Assembly: GCA_023213395.1 (NCBI GenBank)
Contig: CM041465.1
Coordinates: 55,807,741 to 55,871,740, forward strand
Direction: 5' to 3'
DNA: 64,000 bases
Source: Cycas panzhihuaensis
Lineage: Eukaryota; Cycadophyta
Shown: piece after piece, positions 9,568-20,345 of the stretch
How the letters are laid out: each line of letters opens with the position of its first letter
How positions within the stretch are numbered: position 1 is the first letter of the stretch
Position numbers and translations under genes: made by a program
The notes under the pieces: generated by a model
Databases searched by the model: none
Seen by the model: the letters and a program-made list of their open reading frames with translations, nothing else
What the model was told of the DNA's origin: nothing

Positions 9568-12151
9568 TGAAACGCTTACTGCAAGGTGGTATCCCTACGT
9601 TTAGTAAGAGGATGGATTGTGCAAGTCTGGGTTGGGCTAAACAGTAAGGACTACACCTCGTAGGGCATCCGTGCACCAGAGCGTGGATTCAGAACTGCAG
9701 AGGTGCTTGGTTGCTTCTAGGTAGCTACACAAAGTGAGGCCTTCCTACCCCTCAGGTGGCCAAGAAGAGGAGGAGAGAACCTGGCACATTGTGTCTTCTC
9801 AAGGAAATGAGAAGGCAACATAAGAATGGGAATGGGTGTATAATGTAGTGTCTAGGTGTAGGCTAGTCAAAGGGGCAAAGTGTGGATAGTTCTAACACAA
9901 AGTGAACTAACTAAATATGCTAGACTAACCACTAGATATAAGATATGTAAAACAAAAGTATGTTCTTTTCCTCATTCAGTTTCTTATGTGTTTCTAACTA
10001 CGCAAGCATGTGCATAAAGTACAACACCATAAAAGAAACATGCAAGGACAAGGAAAATACCTGGACCTGGCATTCAAATGAAGTTCTACCCATCTCTTCA
10101 CTTTCCGCTCCTTCCTGCTCCACTCATTGTGCATGCGATACTAGTCGGCAATGGTTACCGTGAGCAATCGAAGAGGGGCTAGCTTACCTCCCCTTATGTA
10201 TGCAAAAGTAAAATAGAATAGCAAACAACAGAAAATGATAAAAAGTACTAAATGCGAAACTAACTTGCAATGGATTTTGTTCCACACGTGACTCCACTGG
10301 TGCGAGATCTTGCAAATCAAATCGACAAGTATCTCCCTCTCGGAAGAGGGGCCACAAAATAGATCAAGTATATGTACTAAACTTAGAGGAAACAAAATCA
10401 AACTAAGCTAAGCATATATATTATTATTTAATGAAACAACATTTAACGAAACTCCCACAAACAGTTACCGCAAATGACACCCAAAAATAAAGAGTATAGC
10501 CTCAGAATGGCTAACTCATCCACAAGAAATCTCCACTTAGTCTTGAGAAAGGGAAATAGACTCGCAGTAAGGACATGGAGCAGCGAATAACGAGAAAGAA
10601 GAGAGTGACTAAAAGGTATGCAAATGCCCAAAGAATGAGATGCTACGAACAACAAATCGTCTACTTAGTGGGTAGCAAACCGTTGATCGGCAAGAAGTGG
10701 TTCCAGGGCTTATGCGATGCCCAAAACCAATAGATGAAAATATAGAACCAGCTTGGTAATGGGTTACCAACGCTGGTTTAGCTTTGAAAATGAGCTCCCC
10801 AAACTCCCTAACCTGACTTCTAAGAAGGCACCAAAGGCAAGGGGAAAGAAAATAAGGGATAGAACCCTTGGGGAGAAGGATAGCAAGGGGGACAAACCCC
10901 GCTTTCTGCCCTCAAATTCTCTTTGTGTTACCCCCCTATAATAGCCACCTAAGAGTAGGTTTGTAGGGATTATTAAGAAAGCACTATTGTGCCAAAAGAC
11001 AAGAAAATGATGCTAAATAGGTACAGCAATAAGAAGGCACATAGACTAAGAGTTTATCCACAAAAGTATAAAGAAATAACATAAATTACAAAGTAAATGT
11101 GAGAGGTACCTTATTGTGAAGATATCAAGCATGAATTTATTGGAAAAATGGCAGGAAGAAACTAGCATTCAATAAAATATGGTGGCAGGTTTAGAAGAGG
11201 AGAGAAATGTGAGAATGTTCTTATGAGTTTGGAGCCTTTGTAGCTTGTCTTTTGGGAGATTTTGGAGAAGATCCTCCTTAAAGCCTTGGAGACCTGTAAA
11301 TAGATATAGAGCCTGCTATTTATGAGTTGTAGGGGCAGCAATGGTCCCTGGAAATGAGCCAGCAGTTGTGTATCTCTCTTTGCAATAGATTTCTGTGGAG
11401 GAGTTTTGTATATTTTTGTGTAAAAATGAGCAAAAGATCCCTGAAAATGAAGAGGATTTGTTGTTTTATCCCCTATTCGCTATAGGTGAATGTTGGGGAT
11501 ATTAGGGCGACGTAAATGTGTAGGTGCCACGCGGTAGTTCTACGAAAAAAGCATAAATTGTCGCATGATTTTAAAAGAAAATTCAAACAATCACCCCGCA
11601 GTAAACTTCATAATATCACGACAAAGATCACAGTACCACTAAGTTTACAGCGGTACTAGACTGGAAACAAAAAATAAATAAAAATAAACAAAAATAAGGG
11701 TTTGGAGTTAATATTAAGAGTAAATTAAGGCTAGAACAACTGGGGGGAATACCTAGGTGATGGGCAAGTAGCTAATATAGTGAAATGGGCCTCAACCAAG
11801 GAGTTAATCGGACTTAGAAGAGACGACAACACGAGCAGGGTGTCATAACAGGGTCAAACATGGCTGGTTGAAGCATCCCGAGGGGTCGTGGAGATGAAGT
11901 GGGTGGCTGTGCACCATATGGAGTGTAGCATTCATTGAGGAATGCCCCCATTGTGAGTCATCATAAGCTGAAAGCATGCTGTAAGCACATGCAATATGAT
12001 CAAGTAAAGAAGTAATGCAGGTAGGCAAGCATATATCAAGTAGTCTACGCTAAACAATCTCATCCAAACAAGAGCAGGGAGAAGTGAGAATGTATACCTA
12101 AGCTTACCTAAGTCAATGCGTCTCAAGTCCATTCCCGGTAGCCGGGAAACA
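9568..12151 (-). repeat. 5' LTR of the Tat element (2,584 bp)
   Basis: The inner edge is set by the PBS and the outer edge by the junction with gypsy RT sequence at 12,152. It starts TGTTTCCCGGCTACC in element orientation and ends TTTCA. Bases 11,156-12,151 are duplicated at 1-988. Short ORFs inside it (10,141-10,401, 10,443-10,655, 11,932-12,192) show no motif and look like chance. Confidence 0.75.
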
Positions 12152-13350
12152 ATACCCACTCTTGAGGTTGATCTTTGTAAAGTAGGAATCACTTGCTAAT
12201 ATATCATGTCATACATACAAGGTATGATAAACTAATATTTAATTGTCATCTTATTGATTGCTTAGGAATTAATAAACATTTTCTCTGAGTCATCTTTATT
12301 TGGAGTCACTAGTGTAAGAATTACATAAGGAGTCAAGCTTTCTCTTACAACTACCTTTTTTTATCAATTCATTAACTTGTCAATTTAACACCTCATTCTC
12401 CATTGTGCTTAACTAATAAGCTAGCTTGTTTGGTAAATTTGTCCCTACGATTAGGTTGATTTGGTATTAAATGTTCCTTATATTTGGTAAACCATTAGGT
12501 GGCTCATCTATCATAACATCACTATACTCCTCCAATAACTCTACTACCTCACTTGGTATCTCTATGTTATCCTCCTCTATCTATCTTACCATTAATTCAT
12601 AATAAGTATCAGGCTTTCACACATGTTTTATAAATTCTTTATTAGTCAATATGCTTTCCACATGTCCTTCTTCCTTAAGTGGTAATAACTTTACCCCTAC
12701 ACCATTCCTCCAAAATATATAGATATTATTCTTTCTATCATAAAAGGTATTCTTGTTGTACTACCAATTTCTCCCTAATAATATATGATGTGCTTTCCTT
12801 AGGATCACATTCTAAATTTAAGTATCTCCTATCCATAGTTATATTATTTCTTTTTTTGAATCAGGAAATGTAATATGTGTCACAGGCTATCGTTACACCA
12901 AAAGCCCTGGGGTGATTTAGGAAGAGGACTTCCTCGGGATAGTTAGTATCACGTGCTCTAATACTCCCCTATCATGAGGAGTCGATTGTACCTACACAAC
13001 ATGTATGTCTACTATAGTGTTCCTTGGCAGCCACACCCCTACCTTCACATATATCCAGGTATACTACTACATTACATAAGACTGGTTTTGAACCCTGACC
13101 ACTCTAATACCACATGTCACGGGCCATCGTTACACTACAAGCCTTAAGGTGATTTGGGAAGAGGACTTCCTTAGGATAGTTAGCATCACGTACTCTAATA
13201 ATATGGATATAGATGCTCTTCACAGCTTAACCCTAATATTTCTATCATTTTAATAAAGACCATATTTTTACAACTATCACTATCAATTATAATTTTATAT
13301 ATCTTTCCTCTCATAGTACATCTAATCCTAAAAATATTGGTTCACAATTA
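12152..13350 (-). pseudogene. unit A: RT N-terminus, linker and protease (broken)
   Basis: The left edge is cut by the Tat insertion inside RT, at the sequence that in unit B lies near 25,683. Proceeding upstream, the RT N-terminal block (VRESL-type, near 12,340) and a linker lead to protease. Its active site near 13,270 reads IDSDSCKNMV, against IDSGS in typical relatives, so the catalytic Gly is changed. A 323-bp TRIM at 12,878-13,200 interrupts the protease between its two conserved halves. Frames are broken throughout. Confidence 0.7.
12878..13200 (-). mobile_element. TRIM copy 1, 323 bp with 86-bp LTRs
   Basis: The 86-bp direct repeats lie at 12,878-12,963 and 13,115-13,200, and the target duplication ATATG lies at 12,873-12,877 and 13,201-13,205. 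In element orientation (minus) the 5' LTR is followed by AG and TGGTATTAGAGTGG, an initiator-Met PBS with one change, and the 3' LTR is preceded by ATGATAGGGGAG, a polypurine tract. It encodes nothing and depends on another element's proteins. A second copy is at 49,021-49,342. Confidence 0.9.
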
Positions 13351-13957
13351 TGAATCATCATCCATCTTTACCTTTCCTTTATCATATATGTGTTGTTGTC
13401 TTGGTGCTATCATGGTTCTTTAGAGAATTAAGTTCTCATCTTCATCTGCTATGACTTCTTTATTATCATCTTCATTTTGGGCTAAGTTTATCCTTAGATG
13501 CTTATCTTGCCTCTAGGATTGTTCCTTATAGTAATGAGGGCTTTCAAATGCTCGATGCCCTTGTTTCCCATATTTAAAACAAATAAAAAGTCTTCTCCAT
13601 TCTTATCTACTACTAAAACCTCTACCTCATTAGGCTCTTAAAAACCCTCTTCCTTTGAGTGGGTTCTAAGTTCCTCTCCATCCTTACATTCCACCTTGTC
13701 TTTCTTTCTTATATTTCTATCTTATTAAATGATTCTCACTTCATGTAGGGGATTCTTACTCTACCTTTACATAAAGGTGATGGACCTCTTCTTATCATAA
13801 AGGGCCTTTGAGTAGTATGTTAATTTTGTTTCTCTTTTATTCTTAATACTAATTGATATACATCTTCTATGCTTTTAACTCTATACATGTTAAGTTCATC
13901 TTGAATTGAAAACTTTATACCATTTAGATACCTTAGAAGGACTCGCTCATCTATCTC
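13351..13957 (-). pseudogene. unit A: C-terminal gag with zinc knuckle
   Basis: On the minus strand near 13,580-13,530 the zinc knuckle of this family (CFKC..GHKAFEC in better copies) is recognisable with several changes. The sequence continues towards the gag core until about 13,957, where homology to the other units stops at the boundary of a compound insertion. About 150-200 bp of gag present in other units are missing here. Confidence 0.6.
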
Positions 13958-14358
13958 TGATGGAAGATAATATTTATTGTCTAAGTATTTAGGTGAATGT
14001 CATATCTAGGAGTCAATATTATAATGTTTATGTAATGCATACTTATACAAGTAAGTGGTCATTAGGTTATTGATCATCAAGTAGGTGATATGCCATTGGT
14101 TGTATTAGAGGTATTTGTCCTACATGTAACACAAGTCTTACTACTCTCTTTCACTTATGATCTATAAATAAGTGGTTGAGGTGGAGTAGATTATATTGAG
14201 TCAAAAATGGAGTCCATTATGATATTATTATCATTGTGGAGACATTGTGACGTAATTTCTTTCAATAAGAGTTAATAATATCATATTATATTCATTGATA
14301 TTTGTTCTATTGTTCTTGAATATTGAATGATCTTGAATGATTTCCATTCCATATTTCA
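13958..14358 (+). mobile_element. candidate LTR of a plus-strand element
   Basis: It starts TGATGGAAG and ends TTTCA, is followed three bases later by a PBS, and contains TATAAATA near 14,164. The left flank is gypsy gag. No second copy of this LTR is in the window, so the 3' end of the element is missing and the start is approximate. Confidence 0.5.
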
Positions 14359-14361
14359 ATA

Positions 14362-14378
14362 TGGTATCAAAGCAGGTT
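14362..14378 (+). other. primer-binding site, plus orientation
   Basis: TGGTATCAAAGCAGGTT matches the 3' end of initiator tRNA-Met with few differences. It marks the inner edge of the LTR just before it. Confidence 0.65.
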
Positions 14379-16701
14379 CTCCTATATATTTGAGAGTAGC
14401 TAACTTGTCAAGTTCATCTATGTGTAGGTTCACCATTTTGTTGATATGTGAAGGTGGATCCATAGAGCCCAGTTCCAAATTGAGGTTCCTTTTGGAAGAT
14501 GAAAGGTGAAACCCTAACGCTACCATTATTATATATTATGCCAAGCATTAATCCAAGACAGAATTTTACTAGGTAATATCACTCTTTTATTTTGTTATGT
14601 GAAGTAGCCATGTGTTAGGATTTACCCTGTAAAGAAAATCGATATGAACTTGAGGCTAGTATGTATGGAGAAACAATGACATATGAAGTTGTGTGAGGGT
14701 TTGATGTTTGGAGGCTTCCTGTTGGGTTTGTGTTGTGCCTACTATGTGTGAAGCATGACACGTTTATAGAAATTTATTTAGCAATAAAAATTAAAGATTT
14801 AAATATTGCTAGTATATGAAGGTATTTGCTAATAGCTAGGAAAGTAGAAACCTTAAATATTATTAATCCATTGTGATTGTGGTGAGAGGAGGAGAGGTTT
14901 ACATTGTTGAAGGCCATTTCATACTATCAAATTCATTCTCTCTATTTAACCGGTCTATTTGGTCCATTTGATTGTCATGTTTATGCATCTTGTTGATCGA
15001 TGAAAATCTACCAGATGGTCCTATGAAGTTGTCTCACATCTACCTATGTGTGCTAAGTCTTGCTTTTGAGCTACCATTTGCAATAAGAAGCCTCTACTTC
15101 ATCAAGCATAATATCTATGACTACTTTTATCTGCATTGATGATCCTCTTCAATAATATCAATGAACCAACAGTGTGAACTTTGGGTTCCTGTTCCCTATC
15201 ATTATAGTTTGTCAATGCTCTTACTCCATGTTGTAAATATTTATGTGAAGATCTTGTATAGTCTATTCTTTAGTGTTGGCTTCATATTGGCAGCCATGTA
15301 TTCAAGCCCATATCTATTTAGATATCATTTATGCCTCCACTCAAGTGAGCCCTACATATGACTTAGTGTGTTTTATTTGATTGATCAATTCTTATAGCAC
15401 TTGTGCACCCAGTTTGAGTGAAGTCACCTACATTAAAATGCCATCAAGAATGTAGGAAAGTATCAATGGAATGAGATGTAGTCATAGTCTATTCCATTTG
15501 AAATAGATATGCCATGCAGTGGAACTGACCCAACCATAGTTGAGAAGAGAAAAGGTTTAAAACCCATGATCATAACTAGCATGTCTGTAAGCATTCATAT
15601 GAGAAAAAGGATCGTGAGTCTATTTTGTCAAAGCTAGTTAGTTCAAGCTATGAAAATGTTAAGCTAGGGTTTCATACATAAGAGGGAGGTGTATAGTGGT
15701 AGAGTTAAACACTTAACCAGGGCTTAGTCTACACAAGGAGGAGCAGACCCATGGAGTAAATCTAGTATAGTAAGGCAAACGTTACTAAAGAGATTCAGGG
15801 ATTTAAATCCTAAATTCAAAGACATTGTTTAGTTGGTTGCGAAGAGGAGCAACATTGGGTAGTGTCAACCCGTAGTATAAAGCCTCAATTCAAACTTATC
15901 AAACCTTGTTTTATGTATTGTTGAACCTAATTTAGGGGTTATCAAGGCTTAAATTGAACTAAATATAAGGAAGCTTCATACATCTATGCAAGCACAACTA
16001 TGCCAGTGTATTTATTATGGGAGAGTCCTCTTCTTCTATGTCTATGTGCACATACTAGAAACCCTCAATATAAGGCTTAGTCACTTCAAATAGAGAGGAA
16101 TCTGTGAAGGACTTAAGGGTAGTGGAAGGTGACTGGTGTCTAGATTAGAAAAGATGAATATATGTGCGATAACAATGGAGCCCCTTATGTTGATTACCTT
16201 CTATTCTAGCTCACGTTGTGATAATAAACAAAGCAGTCTAAAGAAAATCTTGAAGCTCTAATTTACTTTGCCCATATTACCTCCATGTATCCTTTGATCT
16301 TTCAAATTTCACAAGAAGAGGTTTTTTTTTTTTTTTATTTAGGGTTTTTATTTTTTTAAGGTGATTAAAGAAATTCAATCATATTAGAGTTTATTTAAAA
16401 TTCATGGATATGAAGTGGAAGTAAGGAAGATTTTATAAGTTTTGGATGGTCAAGTTTAAATGAAACCAAATTAGAATATGATTTGGAATCTGCTAGCCCC
16501 TCAGTGGTTGAGTCCTTGGATATATAAGATCTTCATGTGACCTACTACTAATCAACCTAGGGGGATTAAGACTATACTTATTTAGTTTTGGTGCTTAAGG
16601 AGGCCTGTGTATAGTTTTTACAATTTCTTCTCATCCAGGTATCTATTTTCTAAACAATCTGAGACATTAGAATCATATTTAGAGATGGACATTTTGGTAT
16701 A
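14379..16701. other. internal remnant, no recognised genes
   Basis: This follows the plus-strand PBS. It has only short ORFs (the longest is 66 codons at 15,161-15,361, without motifs) and a T-rich tract near 16,322-16,360. It may be the body of a non-autonomous LTR element or captured DNA. I see no gag or pol motif on either strand. Confidence 0.4.
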
Positions 16702-17104
16702 TGATTTATGTAGAAGTATAAACGATAAAGAACGGGGCAGAACATAAATACATAATCATTCCATTGTTGTATAAATAGAAAATCCTTTGTATTCAATCCA
16801 TTGTTTGAGAGAGAGCATTACAAATGTTTAAAAGTAGGCAGTTCTAAAGATATAAGGGTTGCACACCCCTCCAAATATATAGTTTAGGAGAGGAGGGAAA
16901 CTCTTCAACCCCTACAATTTAAATAATAATAAAATATAACTTAACTTTAACTCAAATAAACTTAACTCAAATTAAATCAAATCAACTTAACCTTACCTTA
17001 TACTTACCTTTACATATGAGTACCCACATGTGTAAATTGATGAGAGTGAGGTGTGCACTCCTAGTTGGAAGGTGGGAGTGGGGTGATGATCATTAACCCC
17101 AACA
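16702..17104 (-). repeat. LTR of the gag-only copia-like family
   Basis: On the minus strand it starts TGTTGGGGTTAATGATCATC after a purine tract, and carries the same blocks as the LTRs at 53,075 and 54,472 (ACATGTGTAAATTG on the plus strand, TTTGTATTCAATCCATTG). The low-coordinate end is approximate. Confidence 0.75.
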
Positions 17105-17116
17105 TTCTCCCCCTTA
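17105..17116 (-). other. polypurine tract
   Basis: The minus strand reads TAAGGGGGAGAA directly before the LTR start TGTTGG, the usual arrangement in copia elements. Confidence 0.75.
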
Positions 17117-17800
17117 ATGGTCATCACGAACAACTTTATCTTCTTTTTAATCTTGTGAAATTTGTACTTGAAAAAAACTTTAAAAATCTGTCTCTTAACT
17201 TGATCTTTATTAACTTACTTCATCCTTTTAACAATGTGTATGGCTTTGCCATTGAATGTGTAAATAATCTGCAAGTAAATGTAGCTTGATTCAAATGTGG
17301 AGGTGTGGCTACAACTTTGACTTTATCTTCTAGAACTTTAACTTTGTCTTCTAATGTCTTTGTGTTGTGAGCAATTTCTCCCCCTCAAATGGAGGATCAA
17401 GTTCTTGTGCAACAAAATGATTATGCATTTGACTTGAATCTTCCTTGGTCTTTTCACTACAATCTACCTCTTCTGGCACATGTCTCATATGCTTAATAAT
17501 ATCAATGTTAAATTCATTGAGGGTATCTCCCCTATAAGTAGAAACTGATATGTCCCACACAAATTTAGAAGTTGTTAGTTCACAAATTTTAGAAAAGACA
17601 TTATCATATATAGTGTAAAATAGTAAAGCGAAGGCTTCATTGTCTTTTTTAATGTTTTCCTTAATATTAACATCATAGTCATCCTATAGGTAACTCCAAA
17701 GATTATGTGTAATAAAATAATTTTGCATTGTCTTATACCATAGTAAAAAATTATGGCCATCAGATATACGAAATTATACTTTATTAAGATTTATTACCAT
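17117..17800 (-). pseudogene. Gag remnant, Ty1/copia type
   Basis: The homologue of the ATG at 53,750 lies at 17,800 (accattttac on the plus strand). The minus strand then gives NLNKV-stop and later MWDISVSTYRGDTLNEFNID, VDCSEKTKEDSSQMHNHF and AQELDPPFEGEK, closely matching the gag of 53,750-54,391. MWD.L..TYRG is the end of the conserved copia gag N-terminal domain. Frameshifts separate the blocks. No protease or pol follows: the PPT comes at once, so the parent was already gag-only. Confidence 0.7.
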
Positions 17801-19161
17801 TTTACAGAAAATTTTAGTACTTAAAAAGGAATATGTTTTTACTAAGTCAAAAAACTCAATAAATCAACAAACTTATATGATTTCAAATATACTTTTTAAA
17901 AGAAATTTAATGCCCTTTGAAAGTGAAAAAATGCCTTTGGAAAGTGAATGCAAATAAGGAAATGATGTTTTCAATAATGATGAATAAAAAATGTCTTTCA
18001 GTAAGTATATGCCTTTCGAATAAATGACAAACTTATAAGATATAATTTCAGATAAAATTTAAAATATAATAAATATATAAGAAAATTTTAAATGTAATTA
18101 AGATCCTCTTAATTATGCAAATCTGAATTGAAACTTTGATAATGAAAAATAAAAGAATTCTCAACCTTTTAATTTTTCAAATGTTGGGGTATCTCAAATT
18201 CTCAAGTTTAGTAGCTTCAAAGTTATACTAAACAATGTCAGAATAAGGTGAAATTTCACCAATTTGAAGATCAATGAAAAAACTATTCAATGGAACTAAC
18301 CATTTAAAAAGAAGATTCTTGGAAGTTAATATTTTAATGAGAAAAATATGCAGTCCTCTTTTTGATGTTTAACGAGAGCTTGGAGCTCAAAATATTAAAA
18401 AAATACTAGTAAAAAATTTGTAGAATAATGTAAAATGGTCAAATATAGTTTAGAGAGTTGTTTAATATATTTTTAGTGAGAAAATTTTGAGAAATAATAT
18501 ATGTAAATATGTAATAATGACAAATTGGAGGCAATTATGTGCCTCAATTTTGATGGCTTTGAAAATCTACAAGAACACTTTAAAACTTATAAATAATAGT
18601 ATCAGTTCGAAGAGGGGAGAGTCAGCTTCCCAACGAAACTGATAGATCTGAATTTTGATATTAAATAGAAAAGTTATAATAGAAATAGCAACAAGTACTT
18701 TTATGTGAAAATGTTTAAAAAATGCTAAAGTATCACTTTGACTGATTAAAATAATGATTAAAATAAATCTTAAAAAATAAAATGAATAGATGGTAATGAA
18801 GTTTGCTGATAATATATTACTACAAAATAGATCTAGGTAGAAAATAATCTCTTGGTGATAAAATATAATCTAATAAAAAGGGATTTTGTGAAAATAGTTT
18901 AAAATAGCTTTAAAAATCAATAAGTGACTTTAAACTGATTGAAAATAGGTCAAATCAGCTCTGAATAGTGCATATGACTAGTCAAAATCATATCTCAAAA
19001 AATTCTACACACAATAGGATAGATATCGTTAGAAATTAATGACCCAATCAAAAGTGATGGCAAAAATTTGCCAAGTACCCTATATGAAATGAAAAAATAA
19101 AAAAAAAAGAAAAAAGAAAAAATGTTATAAAATTTGTGAAGCCCCTTTAGCAATATGCTAA

Positions 19162-19185
19162 GGTCACGTAAGGAGGAACGTGACC
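19162..19185. repeat. hairpin GGTCACGT / ACGTGACC
   Basis: An exact 8-bp stem closes an 8-nt loop (19,170-19,177). Related imperfect hairpins flank a similar GTCACAT...GACC motif at about 52,666-52,692 and 52,786-52,815 in the second copia leader. Confidence 0.7.
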
Positions 19186-19299
19186 AAGGGCCAAGTCTTG
19201 AGGGGGCTAAATTTTAAAAATGCGGAATTGAAATTATATATAGTATAACTTAATTTTTTTTAACTTTTAAAAAGTTAAATTAAATTAAAGTTATCGCTG

Positions 19300-19686
19300 C
19301 CTGGGTGTGGCTGCCATGAAGCGCTACCAAGTCATCACCACTGTCAAGAATGCTTCAGATTTGTGATCAATACAAAGGCTATGTTCAAGGAGGTGAGGGC
19401 TAAAGTTATAGAAATTATACCTGAGGTTACCAAGGTTGTGATTGGGGAGGCTAATAGGCTGAGGATTGGCTTGGATGAGTTAGAATTGAATCAATGGTGC
19501 TTTAGGTTACCTTCATCTACTGTGCCAGAGCTTTCTAAGGTGGTTTATGTAGATGGGGAACTCATTGTGATGGTGCCCAAAAGTGTGCTTAATCCTGTCA
19601 CAGAAGAAGAGGATAAGGGCCTCGAGATTGAATCTAAGGAAGAAGAAATGTTATTACAAACTAACAAGGATCTGATAAAACCCTAA
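19300..19686 (+). pseudogene. host-gene fragment, HSP20-like C-terminal domain
   Basis: A plus-strand frame gives a 107-residue ORF (19,363-19,686) that is open further upstream to about 19,310. It has none of the base composition of the surrounding AT-rich retroelement. The segment CFRLPSSTVPEL followed by VDGELIVMVPK resembles the last strands of small heat-shock proteins (FxLP ... G.L.V.VPK). An acidic Glu-rich tail follows, then TAA. No initiator ATG with context or promoter is obvious, so I take it as a captured or stranded gene piece. The family call is tentative. Confidence 0.4.
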
Positions 19687-20078
19687 GCTAATGGTGCAGC
19701 CACTGGCCCTATTGTGTCTCATTTTCTTTATTCTATAATGAGACTATAGTTCTATATATGACTTGTACCTGCAGCTTATTAGTGGATTCAGCGATGGAGG
19801 AGATGGAAGAAGTGTGGCAACAGTTGGACAGGGACACAGCCGGGAATGTAGTACGCTACTTGGACATGCCCATTAATATTATTTGTCTATCTACCATTTC
19901 TAGTTCTTTCTGACGAATTGTGCTTAAAAGTAGGTGCTCTAAAGATATGTGCATTAGAATTTTTCTAGAAGTGTCTAGATTTAATTGTGTAATGGAAGTT
20001 GATAAAATGATTGATTCTTGATGTGTCTCTGCATGCCAATGGGGCCTCCTCTGATATTAGATTATTAACTTTTTCAAG
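19687..20078 (+). other. probable intronic or flanking DNA of captured gene pieces
   Basis: A short frame (MEEMEEVWQQLDRDTAG, near 19,795-19,845) looks coding but is not identified. The rest is T-rich and ends TTTTTCAAG, a plausible splice acceptor, before the GTPase exon. Confidence 0.35.
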
Positions 20079-20345
20079 ATTGGATCTAAGTTATGCTTGG
20101 TTGATTTACCTAGATATGGATTTGCATATGTAAAAGAGGAAGTCAAAGAGTCCTAAGAGGAACTTGTGAAGGAATTTGTCACAACAAGAGTTGGCCTGAA
20201 GAGAGTGTGTGTACCTGTTGATACCAAATGGGGTATGAAGCTTAAAGACCAAGAGCTGATCGATTTGATAGAGAGATATCAAACTCAATACCAATTTGTT
20301 TTGATAAAAACTGATATAATATTCCCAATGGATGTTGAGTATTAG
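20079..20345 (+). pseudogene. EngB/YihA-type GTPase exon (EMB2001-like)
   Basis: Eighty-nine codons in one plus-strand frame encode LCLVDLPRYGFAYVKEEV, an EngB G3 box region (usual DLPGYG, here with Gly to Arg), then VTTRVGLKRVCVPVDTKWG and VLIKTDIIFPMDV, which corresponds to the G4 (T/N-KxD) box. In bacteria EngB helps ribosome assembly; the plant EMB2001 type is thought to act in an organelle. One internal TAA and the changed G3 Gly mark it as dead. The G1 (P-loop) exon is absent. A splice-acceptor-like TTTTTCAAG precedes it, so genomic DNA rather than an mRNA copy was probably captured. Confidence 0.65.

Larger units (their letters stand above)
1..12151 (-). mobile_element. Tat-lineage Ty3/gypsy element, 3' LTR truncated by window edge
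   Basis: Bases 1-988 match 11,156-12,151 in the same orientation and form the terminal repeats. Between them, on the minus strand, lie a PBS, gag, a retropepsin, and an RNase H remnant followed by a polypurine tract; on the plus strand lies an accessory ORF. The gag-protease linker and the primer site resemble the Tat/Ogre branch. I see no reverse transcriptase or integrase, so this copy looks non-autonomous. The right LTR (2,584 bp) implies that about 1.6 kb of the left LTR lies outside the window and that the element is near 13.7 kb. Its right edge abuts gypsy RT sequence, so it is nested in that older element; the duplicated target should begin with atacc at 12,152. Confidence 0.85.
16702..19250 (-). 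mobile_element. copia-like element, 3' part (LTR, PPT, gag, leader)
   Basis: A minus-strand LTR (16,702-17,104) is followed in plus coordinates by a PPT, a gag remnant and an AT-rich leader. LTR and gag are the same family as the complete element at 53,075-54,861. The leader from about 18,170 is absent there but resembles 41,400-42,880 in the copia element at 36,099-44,606. No 5' LTR is found in this orientation before 21,000, so it looks truncated near 19,250; that end is approximate. Confidence 0.65.

Noticed and set aside
9301-11000. Several 60-90 codon ORFs in the Tat leader and LTR
   Set aside because: They overlap on both strands, carry no motifs and are not arranged like genes.
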